Counted from the first letter of the stretch, positions 1 through 13,065 are shown. The stretch: DNA of 64,000 nt from Hirsutella rhossiliensis (GCF_020360975.1 NW_025408685.1:62001-126000); one strand, 5' to 3'. The notes: a model not told the origin generated them from the letters alone. Program-made: numbers and translations.

Positions 1-3000
1 TCTCTAAGATAATAATAGCTCTAAAGCTAGTAGAATTATTCTATTACTAAATTAAATTAATATATAAATCTTTAAAAGGTATTATCTTAGATAAAGGGTC
101 CTTATTTATAAGTAAGTTTTAGTTAAATCTTTATTTTATCTTATAAGTAAAATATAGGCTATTAATAGTATTTTACCTATAAACTAATAAGTAAATAAAA
201 TAAATAAACTAAGCTATATAATACTACTTAAGATACTTTACTAACTTAAAATAAACTAACTAAGTATTACTCTTATATATTACTTAATTTATATATAATA
301 ATATAAAGAATATAATAACTAGGTTATTACTTAATAAAGCGTTAATAGGTTATTAACTAAACTTTTATATTAATACTAAGGATAATATTATTTAAAGGGG
401 GGTACTTAAAGTAAGAGTAAGAGTTACTAAGCTATAAGAGCTATAAAAGAGGCTTAAGGAATACTAAGGAAAAGCTATTAAATCGTAAGTAAAATACTAT
501 AATTTAAGGTACTAACCGCTTATACTAAAAGTAAGAGACCTTATAGTACTATCGATAAAGAACTTATACTTTAAGGATAAAAAATAAAAACTCTTACTTA
601 AGTATATTAAACTATTTTAAGTCTTATAAGCTATTAGAAAGTAAGTATATTATCTTATACTCCTTAAAAAGTACTTACGCTTCTATAACGTTTTCTATAT
701 TAATCTCTTAGAGCTATAGAAGGAGAGAAAAGGCACCTATAAAGATAGCGAAATCCTATTAATACTAAACTTAAAGGATAATAAAGGTAAATAAAAAGTC
801 TAAGAGATTAAAGACTAAAAAAGATCTAAGGGCGATACCTTTTTCCTTATTAAATAAAAAAGATAGCTAGCTAAGTATAATTAATAAGTTAATACTAAAG
901 ATATAGTAAATAGCTAAGACCTTATTAAAGAATATACTACTTACTTAACTAAGAAAAAGAGGTATAAAACTAAGTAAGGTAAGGAAACTTATTAGTATAG
1001 GGAGACGCTACTAAATTAATAATAAATCCCTATTAAATCGCTATTAACTTATTAATATATTAATATATTAATATACCTAAATATTTTATAACTATATATA
1101 AAATAATAAAATAATAAAATAAAGAAAAACTATTTATACTACTTATTAAATATTATTAAGGAAAATAAAACTAAACTATAACTTTATTAAGACGTTAATA
1201 ATAAAGGAAAGAAAGATAGTTATAACTAAATTAAAAAAAGATAAGACCTATCTATTACTTTTAACTACCCTTTTTTTTTACTAGTATAGTAAGAACTAAT
1301 TAAGGCGCCCCCTCCGCTATACTAAATACTTTTAGAAATACTAGAACTACCTTATCCTTTACTTCTTTCTTATCCTTTATATCGAAACCTATCTTTATTA
1401 ATATAGTACTTACCTTAGCCTTAGTAAATAGTAAGGCGTATTATTATAAAGTATAGCTTATATCGCCGTTAATAAAGTAGAGTTTTAACTAAGATTCCTA
1501 GGCTTAGTACTCTAAGCTTATATAAGCGATATTAAATAAAGGCGCGGGGTTAAAGTAAATAATAAGCTTATAGCGCTTATTAATTAATATACGGTAGTTA
1601 GTATACTTAACTTAGTATATTATTAAGCGGTCGCTAATAAAAAGGTTAGATAAAACTTATAATAATAGACTTTTATATACCTATAGTCTTAAAAGACTTA
1701 TAATAAGCTATCTTAGCGGTATTAAAAGCCTTAGTTAAATACTATACTATAATAGTAAGATAGCGCTAATTAGCCTCTTCGAAAATAAGCACGCTTACGT
1801 TTAAGCTATCGTCCTTAGTATCCTTATTATTAGTCTTTAGCTTATTAAGCTTATATAGGTACTTAATAATAGCGACTATATCGGCCTAGTTATTAAATAT
1901 AAAAGTAGCGGCCTTAAGAAAGATTAGCTTATTAATTATAATATTTAAAGTTAAAGGGAAACTTACTTAGTTATAGGTCGCGGTATATCTATAGTATTAT
2001 TTATAGCGCGTTAAGGAAACCCCTAAGAAAATATAGCTAATTAAGAGCACCTTAATAAGCTTAGGCTTAGTTATACTATACTCTTTAACGACTATCTTAA
2101 AATAATATATACTAAAGCTTATAAAGGATAACCCCTTAGGCCTTAACTAAGTAAGCTTTAGCTTTAGATTAAGTACGCTTCTTTATAAGAGCGTGACTAC
2201 TTTATACCGCTACCTAGGTACCTTTATTTTTAGCGCCGCCGTTCTTAGGCTTATCGGTAAAAGGAGTTAGATCGCGGCTGTCTCTATTATTACTATTATC
2301 GTTATCTTAGCTCTCGTTTAGCTAAGTATTAAGATAGTCTTAGCCCTTATTTAGCTAGGCCTTATTATTAATATTAGCTTATTTATTTTAAGGAGTAGCT
2401 TAAGTAATAATCTCTTATTAACTAAAGCCGCCTTATTAAGATAAAGTAGCTAGGTTATTAGTACTTACCTAAAAGCGCCTAAGTATAATCTCTTTACTTA
2501 TATTAGTATCGCTAATAGGGGTAATAAACTTATAAGTTTCTTAGCCTATAGAGGTAAGCTTATTAATAGTTAAAGTTAAGGTATTTAGCGGGGTAATAAG
2601 GGTATAACCCTCGCTAATATTAGGTCTTAGACTAAAAGTCTCTTAAGACTAGGATTCCCTTATACCTTTCTTAGCTTTCTTCGCTAAGGGGGAACTAGCG
2701 TCGCTATAAGACTTTTAGGCCGATCGCTTACGCTTTAAGGGCGAACCTACTATTACTTACTCCTATATATAGTATAGGAAATTAACGTTATAGTTCTTTA
2801 TCTTTTTTAGCGTAAAAGGTATTATTATTAATAAATTATTAATAAAAAGTAATAAAAAAGGTATATAAGATTAATAAAAAAAGGTATAAAACTCTATAGT
2901 AATTATAAGTAGAAGAGTTAAAGAAAAAAAGAAAATAAAAGAAGTAAGAAATATATATATATACTTTTTATATTATAGTTACGCGGCTAATATATAAGCG

Positions 3001-5784
3001 ATACTATAATAGTTACTTAGTAGTAACCGCTAGTATAATAACTATTAACGTTATAGAGTATAAACTAATATATACTTATATAGGCGTATATATATAATAT
3101 ATAACTAAAACTACCTCTCTTTTTAACTAAATATATATAGTATAGCGAAAGTAATATATATTTAAGATATAGCTAAGATATTTATATAAGAAGGGAGATA
3201 ATTATAAAAGCGCTACTAAGAAGTATAGGCTAATAAAGTACTTAGGTATATAGTACTAATATATTAGTAGGGTATTAGTAGGGAATCGTACTTACCTTAC
3301 TTATATATTATAAACTACTTATTATTTTAATAAAAGAGGAAAAATCCTTTTTCTTATAAGCTTTAATCTTATAATAAGGAGAATATAATATATATAATAT
3401 AGTACCTTTAGCTATCTCTACTACCTAACTAATCGTACTATAATATATATTCCCTTATACCTATATATATACCTTTACTTACTTTATAATACTAAGCCTT
3501 TATTAGCCTTACTATAGCTTTAAAAGCTATATAAAAGTAATAAAATAAAATAAAATAACTATTTATAATTAAGCTTATACCTATATATATTAATAAGTAT
3601 ACCTTTTATCCTTAAAAGTAAGAATAATACTATTATTATATTTAAAGGTATTAAATATAATAATTAACTTAAGGGATATTAAGGACGTTACTTAATAGAT
3701 TTAAGTAATTATAAGCTATTAAATTAATAAGGAAACCTATTCCCTTTTATACTTTATATATATATATATATATAGTTATACTTATAAACTCTATTTTTTA
3801 AAGTTAAATAGTGTAATTATACCTTTTTTTTTAATATAAAAACTTAATAACTAATAATAATTAGTTTATAGCTTACTAAGACCTTTATTAAGTTATAGTA
3901 GTTTTAATATAAAACCTCTTCTTAAGCTTATAACTATTATATTATTATATTAAATACTACTTAGCTAAAATAAAGGCACCCTTAAGTAAAAGTAATATTA
4001 ATACTTATTATATCTCTTATTAGTCTTATAATATACTTCTTAAGTTTCTTACTATTATAGCGGAAAGCTATATTTATATATTATAAGTAATACCTTTAAT
4101 AAAAAAATACTAACTTAGTTATTATAGGGTTTTAAATAAGAGATTATATATATATATATATATTATAGGAATTATAGTAACCTATTATACTTATTTAGCT
4201 AGCTTATATAGGCTATTACGTATATAGCTAAGGATAGCTAAGGCTATATAGCTAGCTTTATAGCTTCTTCCTTTCTTAGAAGATTATAAACGATTATAAT
4301 ATACTAGTTACCTTTATTATCTATATATATATATATTAAGACCTACTAATACTAATTAGTAATTAATTAAGTTAATTATAAATAAGTAAGGTAAAAGAAG
4401 TAAATTACGATCGTCGAAAGTATTACTAGATCTTTATATCCTATAGGCTTTATTTTATTCTAAATACCTAGAGAGGATTATCTATACTAAGAATAAGGAA
4501 TCTCTACGTTTAGGCTACTAAGAGATTTCTTTTAAACTATTAACTAATATAGCCCTCGCTTTTAAAGACTAAAGAAGTAGCGTTAATTAATAGTACGTCT
4601 ATAATATATTACTTAATAAGAATATATATAAAGCTAATTACGATATTAAATATAAGACCGACTACCGATTCTATTACCGCGGAAGATATAGACGACTAGC
4701 TTAATTAGCTTAAAGACCTAATAAGGGATATAGCTATCCCTAAGACCCTATATAGATAAATTAACGTTAATATTTAAGAATAAGATATTATGCTAAACGA
4801 CGATAAGGAGGCTATTATAATATATATTATAAGGTTTCTATTAAAAGGAGAATTTAATATATATCTTTAAGGATATAAGATCCTAAGTTACTTCTAAGAA
4901 TATTTTAATAGGTAAATAGAAGAAATATAAGAGAATGCTAATAAGACTTATAGGAGAATACTACGATAGCTCTTAAAGCGACGAGGGATATATACTAAAA
5001 GGAGTAACGGCTCGATTATAAAGTAGTTTATTTCCTTATAGACTATTAAAGACCTACTTAACTAGCCTACTAAAGATTTTAAAGAGATAATATTCGATAA
5101 GGGTACTAGCGTATATAAAAGGTAAAAGATATTAGTATAAAGATCTCCTACCCTATATAGAACTACTACTACTACTATTATATTAATAGCCTTACTATAA
5201 CCTTTTATAGCTACTTCGATTACCGCTATAGTACTTAAACCGAAGGATATAAAAGACCCCCTTTTAATATAAGCTCCCCTTTTAACTTTACTCCTAATAG
5301 TTAACCTTGACCCCTAGGCGCGCTTAATAGCTTACCTAATAATCTACTAGTTTAACTACCTAGAGATCGTCTAAGTAGTTACTATACCCGCGTAGCCTAC
5401 TAAACTAAGGTTGTTAATAGCCCTAACGAACCCTATAACGACCCCCTTAAAGGCGTATATAAGAATCCCGCTAGATAAAGTTATAAATAGGATCGTTAAT
5501 GCCGAGCTATAATAGAAATTTACTAAGCTTTAAGTTAGAGATAAGAACTATATAGGAGAACTATACGACCTTCTTAATAATAAAGTCCGGATCTTTATAA
5601 GTATATACTATACTCTTTAAGCTACGCCTAATAAATTCTATGCTTTCTTTCCTAGGATCCTTATAAGAAGAGCCTAAATATACTATATTAAGTAGATTAA
5701 ATAGACCTTAACGTTTCGAAAGGCATATAATAGTATTAAATAATACTTTAATATAAAAGTTAACTATATTTACTCTAATAAACT
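1..5784. other. AT-rich, RIP-degraded block without recognisable genes
   Basis: The segment is dominated by TA, AA and TT steps, and I find no open frame above 60 codons. CpA and TpG are almost missing: reading by eye I meet only about fifteen to twenty in 5.7 kb, for example near 733, 1791, 2195, 2279, 4789, 4935, 5307 and 5411. RIP converts C to T mainly at CpA in duplicated DNA, so this is the expected end state of repeated RIP on an old repeat. Short (TA)n runs lie near 3755, 4145 and 4325. The composition changes sharply at about 5784. I cannot tell which element the block was. Confidence 0.9.
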
Positions 5785-6206
5785 ATGAGACGGCGGATTT
5801 ACCACCCGTTTGGACGGTCTCTGCCACCAAAGGTGGCGGCCAATTTGCCAGGAATCCAGAGCGAGAACGGACAAATGTATCGCCGGGCTCATCCCTCCAA
5901 GTATCTCCGATGTACTTGGCATGTCACCCATCATGCTCAGCCCGCAGAGCCACGTCGGGACGCCTCCGCGGCCCGTTTAAGCTGTGTGCCTTTCCGACAC
6001 CTCTTTCTAGCCTCAAAAGAAGGAGCCACAAAGCGCTCAGAACGGTGGCGTCGCATAGGTCATACTTAAGAAGCTCTTACTCCGCCTCAAATTTTGGTAG
6101 CATCGTAATTACCTATTACACAACCAAGCATTACTGTGGAAACTCTTTCCTCTTGCCAGCTCACGGAAAGCCGCATCCCGCTGACTTATACGATCCATTG
6201 TCAACC

Positions 6207-8667
6207 ATGACGCGCCGAGCACGCCATTCCGCCATCTCTTACGACTCGGACGCGTCTTACTCCCCCCAGAACGAATTTGACGATGGTGGTCTCTTTGACA
6301 AAGTTGAGCCCTTCACTCGGATACGTGTGCGGAGGCAACGGATGTAGAGGACTTGAACTTCAATGACGCAGACGGATTCGTCGACGCTGACGTTGAAGAC
6401 CAAGTCCAGCTCTTCGGTGGCAACGTTCATCCACCTGAGTACTACCGGGAAGCCGTTGAGAAATTCAACGAGACCGCCTACGAAGCTCAAGACTATAGCG
6501 ACGGTAGTCTACTGCTCCTCGATGCCTGCGACGCACAATGGCGCCAGTACGTCACCAACGACATCATGTCCCTTATGACTCCCAGCCTCTAACATATAAT
6601 GTTCCTATCCTCAGGTACTGCGAGGTGCTGGGTTGTGACCCCCAAAAATGTTTGGAGTCTGTCTCCGAGTCCAGCTCCCTGCGGCTTTTGTATAACTTTT
6701 TTGACTGGTCCCTCAACCAGAAGGTCGGTAAGGATGGCAGGAAAAGGCGAGGAACGAGGAAGAGCAGCTCTTTGAGCACATACTGGAAAGTCTTCCGACT
6801 CGTCTTCGAGAGAGCCACTGGAGACAAACTCGACCCGAAACTAAATCGGCGTATGCACAAGGTACAGCCCGATCCTCCGAATAATAGGTCAAAGGTAACC
6901 CTGCAGGTTCTCCGAGACCTCTCAAAAACATGACTTGAGCGACCAGAGGCGAGCGAATCGATGCATGACGATCGAAGATCTCAAGGAGCAAATCGAAACG
7001 ACAATTAGCACGACAAAAAAATCGTTCAGGCTTGGGGAACTTCGGATCCTTGCTGTTCTCTTTCTCCTTCTTCTTGCACCCGCTGGAGCTCGCCCCACAT
7101 CCATCCTGCGTCTCCGGTTTGGAGACATCCGGCTCGCACTGGTGAAAGACCCAGAAGGTGGACCGCATAATATTTTGATTCGCTTCACCTTAGCCTTCAC
7201 GAAAACGTACCTCGGTGTCAAAGATGCGTAAGGACGCCAGAAACGCCGTGCTTCATCTGCTCGTAGGATATGGCGCTGACGCGAATCTAGGAAAACATTT
7301 CCTCTTCCAGAGACCTTGGCCGACCCTTCCTTGCTACTCAATCCTCACATCTTCCTGCTAGGCATTCTTTTCCGCCATCGCGCGTTCCGAGCAACAAGTC
7401 TCAATTCACCCGCACAGCTTGCCAATCTTGATATCCACCCTGAGGAGCGGAGCTACCTCTGCCGCTCAAGGACGATCTAAAAGACACATATATATTCCGA
7501 CGGGCTATGAAAACCTTTACCGGCTATGAGCTATCCCAGGACAAGCCTCTTTCTTACCAGATGATTGCACAATGGATCAGAAGGGTTGGCGAAATATTGG
7601 GGTTGGAATACCCCACCATCCCCTACAACTTGCGTTATAATGCGGCCAATGAGTTCGATCGAAGTGGTTCGTCAAGTCCTCCAATCACGATAGCCTTGTT
7701 GCTTACTCCAGCTTCAGCCGATATCAGCGAGTCGCTGCGAAATCTTGCTCTAGATCACGCCAATTCGAATCCCTTTCAGAAGCACTACCTGGGACGGGAG
7801 GTTTGCGCGGATACTTGGGGTATTCTCCGGCGACAAAAACCACAGCAGGCGCTCATAAGGCAGGCCTGCAGCGTCGGCCACTCTATCAGCAAGCGGAGAC
7901 CCACGGATCTCACAGCTGAACAAATAGCATCCGTGTCTACTGATCCTATCATCAAGCGACTAGAGCAAGACCTTCGGCATCATCGCCCAGGTTCAAAGAA
8001 GCACATGGAACTCCGCCGTCGACTGAGGAACGAGAAGCAAAGATTGAAGAGGGTGCTTAAGCAGAAGATTCGAGATGAATGGACTGTCAGACAGGCGGTG
8101 GACGACATTCAGGGGCAATTGCAAGGTATTGGGTTTGTCAAACAAGCGACTGTGAACACTCCCATTTGTCCTCAGCGACCGGCTCAAAAGCGATTGGTTG
8201 AGGCCCTCGCCGCTCCACTTGGCAACACGCTCGAAGGTCAATATCGACGGAGAGACAATGCTATCGCCGCCATCGTAGCTTATTGTATGGTCGAGGAAGG
8301 GCAGACGATCCGCGGCGCTCGAGCGTCGGTCGACTCAACTAGGCCTACTCTCATGAACGAACCGCCTATCAACAGCCCTCAACACACGGCTCTGATGTCC
8401 ACCTTCATTAAGACAGTCACGGACAGGCCTCGAAGATGCTTCATCTGTGTCGGCAAGGCCCTTGATTTGACATCAGATGATGGGGCCGTGGAGGTTCTCA
8501 TTCGCGAGTTTTACACTCCTGGAGACCTGTCCAAGCACTTCCGACGCAAGCACTTGTCGAATTTACGCGAGGGCGATGAGATTAGATGTTCGATCTGCGA
8601 TTTGCCACTGGACCATATGGAGCATCTGCGGAACCATGCTCTACGAATACACGGAACAGTGTCCTAA
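6207..8667 (+). pseudogene. DUF3435 (Starship captain-type) tyrosine recombinase, frameshifted
   Basis: The fragments read as one DUF3435 protein of roughly 740 residues. Recognisable blocks in order are HPPEYYREAVEKFNETAYE, LRLLYNFFDW, APAGARPTSILRLRFGDI (likely first catalytic Arg), TIPYNLRYNAANEFD, and LDHANSNPFQKHYLGR (His and Tyr of the recombinase core). Two C-terminal C2H2 fingers follow (CFIC..HFRRKH, CSIC..HLRNHALRIH). Introns inferred from frame continuity are 6547-6614, 6862-6906, 7228-7290 and 7667-7717, all GT-AG. The frame breaks near 6340, at an A-run near 6927 and near 7450 (one base missing). DUF3435 proteins include the captains that mobilise Starship elements, and captains lie at one element end reading inward. 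Here the gene reads away from the RIP block. It could also be an ordinary DUF3435 paralogue. Confidence 0.85.
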
Positions 8668-10227
8668 GCTATGCCTTTGACCAATCGAAGTTGTTGGTCT
8701 GCAAGGTAGCAAATCGAATGTATCGCTTGGTATCTCCACGGTCAACCTGCATCGCGCGAAATCTATGTGTGTGGCTAAAGCAGTCACCTTGTTCTCAACC
8801 AGACTTCCCTAATCAGGAGAATATCCTTTCTTTTAGTATGAGACAAGGAGAACTTACGTTCCTCGAGCTTCAGCCTTCTAGTTGACGTCCATTTTCGCGC
8901 GGTGGTGATAGAGGAACTTTTGCGGTGGAAGTGTTCCAATCGTTCTTACGAGGAATGTCGGAGTGTTAGGCTATTAGGTGTTATCAAGGACCACCTGAAA
9001 GATCATTATAAGGCCATGTATCAGGACCTATAGTGACCTCACGTGTATGGCTAATTTGGTGCCCATGGAAGTTACCCAACGGCATAAATAGGACCGTTGG
9101 GCCGCACCTTTCTAGATCTTCATAACAACTTGTGTACTTGGCTCCTACCTCTTCCAATGTGTATTGGCGTAATCGTCGTTAAACATTAATTCTGTCTTTC
9201 GCTTGAACGGCCGTCGGGCCACCTAAAAATCCACACCTAGATAAAAGGCGTGCATGATCGAGCGTCCAGCGTCCTTTGCAACAAACCAATTGTCAAGGAC
9301 AACCACGTGGGCGGCATCGTATCGGCTCTCAGTCGCGGGAAGTGCATCGATCGTCAATGTGACTAGAACACAACGTAACTAAGGAACGAGCATTCTTGAA
9401 AAACGTCAATTTGCTCCTCGAATGTTTGCCTGCTCATTACTTCTTACGGCATGATGGAGGTCAATTGGGCTATCGTGGTGCCTTTAACAGTTACCTAGGG
9501 AGGCACGCAGCTATCTTACTTTTCCCAGTAAGCTAGCGAGCAACCAGTCTGCCATGAAGGGCTGGCCGCGAGAATCCTCCCGAAGCTTCAGGATACACGC
9601 TCCTCAGATCTATTCCAGCCGCGCGACAAAGCAATCATGGTCTACCCTTGAAAGTTCACACTCTATTGTATTTCCATTAGCACCACCTGATCCACCTTGA
9701 GTAAGTACGTGCCGAACCTGAGCAGGGACTGAGCTACCCTGAGCAGGGGCTGAGCTACCCTGATCTGCCCTGAGCTGCCTGAGCCGCCTGAGCCTGTCCT
9801 GAGCTGCCCTGAGCTGCCCTGGGTTGCCCGCTCCGGCGTGTGGAGCATCGAATAAGCCACTGCCAAGCGGTTGAACGAACATTGTACAGCCGCTGCATTT
9901 TTCGCTGCCGCAATACTTGTGATATCCTGGCTTACACGCGTCGCCAAGTTGTAGCGTATTTAGGAATCTGGTGTACCAGTCTACGCTTCACAGTCTTCGA
10001 TGCTGCGCGAAATACATATCGTGTAATTTTTCCGGCCCTTCCATAATCTGCAGATACTCCTCTCATGCTCTTTGAACTCTTCAAATAACAAAAATTCGAG
10101 ATGCGAAATTACAGTATCACGCATCGAGGAGAAAATTAACTTACCAGTTGGCAGTTGCTTGCCGTAGGTACATCTCAAGGCTTTGACCGTACCGTAATTG
10201 CGTTCTGGCGAAAGGTTTCTACCGCCC
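8668..10227. other. Gap with no gene recognised
   Basis: No frame here resembles a known protein. On the minus strand between about 9610 and 10200 there are broken open stretches of transposon-like composition, but no diagnostic motif, so I do not name them. The GAGCTGCCCT-type minisatellite at 9716-9829 lies inside. Confidence 0.4.
9716..9829. repeat. Degenerate ~10-bp minisatellite (CCTGAGC core)
   Basis: Imperfect tandem repeats of CCTGAGCTGC and CCTGAGCAGGG run for about 114 bp. On the minus strand they encode Gln/Gly/Ser-rich or Leu/Arg-rich nonsense, so they are more likely DNA repeats than protein repeats. Confidence 0.8.
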
Positions 10228-10338
10228 TGTCAAGATCAAGACGCTCATTCACGGTGCTGCCTAAAAGGCAGCAAGCAGTTCGTAATGCCATATTAGTGAT
10301 GGATTCGAACCTTCTAGGTGACATCGTCATCTATGCTG

Positions 10339-10824
10339 TGTGATGGGTTCTAATAGTGTAAATTACAGCTATGTTGATGCATTTTGCATATGAATGAGAT
10401 GAAGTGGGATGGTTGTCTCTCCAACTAAGCTATGACTGCTTCATCCTTATGTAGGAGGCAGCCAGGTCGGACTATCTAGGTGATCCGGCCGGTTTACAAG
10501 GCAGCCACATACCGATGCCTGCTCACACGGCTGCCTGTTTCACACGGCTGCCTGTTCACACGGCTGCCTGTTCACATGGCTGCGCGTGCGGCAGCCGGTG
10601 TCCTTGATGCTTGGTGCCGTGCCCAACGCCCCAGTGTGCGTAGGGACACGCAAAAACGCATCATATGTAGTCCTCGTGCGTTTTACATTCGAGCTGAGGA
10701 AAGAAGAAGGAAAGGAAAATAGAAGGACAGAAATCCTCCAACAAAATAGACTAAGCCGTTACTGGAGCAACAGTGCTTAGACCGACAAGGCACTGCCTTG
10801 TCCAGCAGGGCCTAGCCCGTTACA
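10339..10824. mobile_element. 486-bp solo LTR nested in an older LTR
   Basis: The insert begins TGTGATGGG and ends CCGTTACA, so it has the 5'-TG..CA-3' ends of an LTR. It is flanked by 5-bp duplications TGCTG at 10334-10338 and 10825-10829. The uninterrupted paralogue at 24490-24782 (minus) reads straight through CTATGCTGCCTAGG, which defines the empty site. No internal coding region remains, so this is a product of LTR-LTR recombination or an LTR-sized non-autonomous element. Confidence 0.85.
10517..10582 (+). repeat. ~17-bp tandem repeat inside the solo LTR
   Basis: CACACGGCTGCCTGTT is repeated about four times with small changes. It lies in the middle of the 486-bp solo LTR, so it is probably a property of that LTR family. 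Confidence 0.8.
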
Positions 10825-11000
10825 TGCTGCCTAGGTGGCGACATCGCCACTCAGCCCAAAATTCCAAGTATAAAAGCCAACTTTTCACCATCACTTAGAT
10901 AGAGAATCAAGAGTCTTTCGTTGCCCGATACACAGGGGATCTTCTTCCCGATCGTTGTTCAGTCATCCACACCAACCGTGCCCCTTGTTGTGTGACCCCT

Positions 11001-12560
11001 GTCTCTTACGATCTGTGACTGACTGACTCACTCTGTTCCGTCCCGCAGGTCCTAGGTAACGGCCATCAGGTGCACAGCCTCTGATGCAGCTTGGCGTCAC
11101 TTGACCAATCATACGCGCAGCCCAGAGTTATTGATGTTCTAAGCTCCAGTTCTCATTGGTCAAAATCGCTTCTACTAAGAGGACAAGATGACGCCACGCC
11201 ATCCAGACGTGCGCCGTCTCTCGAAACATGCATGAAGTTTGTGCAAAAGCCCCTCCCTGCCCGGCTGAATTCTGCCTCCTCCTGGTAAAATACCAGCTCA
11301 AACGGAAATAATACTGTAGTGTACACTATGTTACATAGTAAGCCAGTCAGGACAATAAAGGAGCACTTCGGCGCTCATTAGCTCCACAGGAGTATGAACT
11401 ACTCGCGCATGTCCACGACCGTTGCCCACCAGACTTACCTGAGCCTGCTTTTGCCCAATCTAGACGCTATATTCTTGGCTCGGCGGGCGGAGAGCCGGAA
11501 AAGCCTATGTCGCAGAAGAATCGAAAAATGTCTTAACCTTCTTCTGGGCGTAGTTCACAAGCACGTTTCAGATCAACAGACAGTGTTGGAGCCGCCAAAA
11601 GCGGCAATTCTGGAGGTTGGGGTAGGTAACAGCCCTTGCCGCACCTCGAACGTCATCATCGCGGTTTGTGTCCATGTACCTGGAAGTAGTGTCGCTGAAA
11701 TGCGCCCAAAAAGGACGCGGTTTGGTGACGCAAGTTGTGGCCCCTGACCATTCTCTCGCATACGTCTCCGAGACCCCACATCTCCCACCTCGCCTTCACT
11801 CTTCTCTCTAGCTCTACTTTAAAGTACTTCTGCACTATCCCGCTTCATCGCGCTCCAACCGAGCTGCTGCCACGAGACCCTCCACTACGCCCACCTTCGG
11901 GTTTCTCCATATGCCTCTAAACGCAGCCATCTCAAGAAGAGGGCGTAGTGCCTGGTACAACGCAAAAATCTGGCAGAAAAAGTGCTAAGAGGTGGAAGCA
12001 CACTGTGGCTGCGGCATAGCAGCTCGTAGAACGAAGACGTCAGGTCATTGCTGTGTACATATTGCAACCATCTCGAGAATGTCGGGTGAAGCAGAAGCGC
12101 GATTCGGCCGGCAGTGCAATTTCATGGTTAACTAATCCTTTCTGGGCGTGGCGGCAGCCATCCGAGAACAGGTGGTAGGATTGATGACCTGCAGCAAAAG
12201 ATGCAGGACGCTGCTGACCAACGATCTCCATGTGCAGGGCACCCTTCTTGAACGAATCATCACCTATGCATGGCCCTAAACCAGGACCCCCTTAATCGTT
12301 CTATGCGTGATATTTATCTTCCATGTGTCTAGCCGTATTAGGCAAGGGCGCCTCACACCTAGCGGTAACTTAGCTATGCGCGTTTCCCCTGGAAATGGCG
12401 CTGTCGTAAGTCACGATTGGTGAGGCGCACTTACACTATCGACAAACATGTCTGACATAACATAGAGGTGTCGCGAAGCCAGATACTTAGTGTCATCTGA
12501 ATCATTAGACAGTAGCTCCAACTTTTCGTAACATAAGGCAAAGGCAATTGGCATCCAGAA
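11001..12560. other. Gap with no gene recognised
   Basis: Several open frames of 60-120 codons exist on both strands, for example about 11394-11747 plus. None shows a motif, a consistent intron pattern or resemblance to a family I know. The first part may be internal sequence of the LTR element that ends near 11000. Confidence 0.4.
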
Positions 12561-12597
12561 AGTGAGGTTATCGCGAGATTTAATTACTATAACTAGT

Positions 12598-12680
12598 AAC
12601 TTAGTAGTATTGATTACCGTTTGGGACATCTCCAAAAAAGCAAAAAGACGTGCTAGGCTAGAGAAGACTAGATACATAAA
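12598..12680 (-). mobile_element. 5'-truncated retroposon 3' end with TAC-type tail
   Basis: Read on the minus strand, this segment matches the 3' end of the ~1 kb insert at 16005-17051: TATGTATCTAGTCTTCTCTA, then TAGCCTAGCACGTCTTTT, then GGTAATCAATACTACTA. It ends in a short TACTAC tract. A copy keeping only the 3' end plus a simple-sequence tail is the usual outcome of target-primed reverse transcription, so it is probably a LINE- or SINE-type relic. Confidence 0.7.
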
Positions 12681-12683
12681 GTA

Positions 12684-12755
12684 GGGGGTGATTATCGATC
12701 CACCACTTTCTACTAAAAAGGGGGTGATTATCGATCCACCACTTTCTACTAAAAA
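12684..12755. repeat. Tandem 36-bp duplication of the MULE tip
   Basis: The outermost 36 bp of the left MULE end, GGGGGTGATTATCG to CTACTAAAAA, occur twice head to tail (12684-12719 and 12720-12755). It could be a repair footprint of an abortive excision or of the adjacent retroposon insertion. Confidence 0.85.
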
Positions 12756-13065
12756 TCCACCATAGTGGGTCAATCTGTGGCTGGTTCGCGCCAGAGCCCG
12801 GGCCCTGCCAATTGTGCGCGATCCCGACCACCAACTTGGAGGCGCGAGCAACGCAATTGATGCCGTAATTGATGCCGCAATTGATGCCGCAAAGTGATGC
12901 CGGCCGTGGTGCATCAATACGTGTGTAGGAAGGAAGGTCATTTTTAGAGTCATAGGAGGCGCAATTCTGCCAATTCAAAGGCAAAGGCGAAGGCAGTAGT
13001 AACTACAGCTCGTCATCGGCCAATTCTGCTGCAAACGCTCCTCTGCATCTATCTCCTTTTCCATT

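Larger units (their letters stand above)
10228..11000 (+). mobile_element. Copia-type LTR, interrupted by a younger solo LTR
   Basis: Sequence beginning TGTCAAGATCAAGACGC at 10228 runs to 10338 and resumes at 10825. It matches, in inverted orientation, the uninterrupted copy at 24490-24782. The shared part includes the GATTCGAACCTTCTAGGTGA and GAATCAAGAGTCTTTCGTTG blocks and ends with CCCCTTGTTGTGTGAC near 11000. The TATAAAAG at about 10870 is a likely LTR promoter element. The exact 3' end of the LTR is not settled, because the two copies diverge after TGTGAC. Confidence 0.8.

Noticed and set aside
9610..10180. Possible retrotransposon Gag on the minus strand
   Set aside because: Broken by stops and dominated by a minisatellite; no zinc knuckle or other Gag motif seen.
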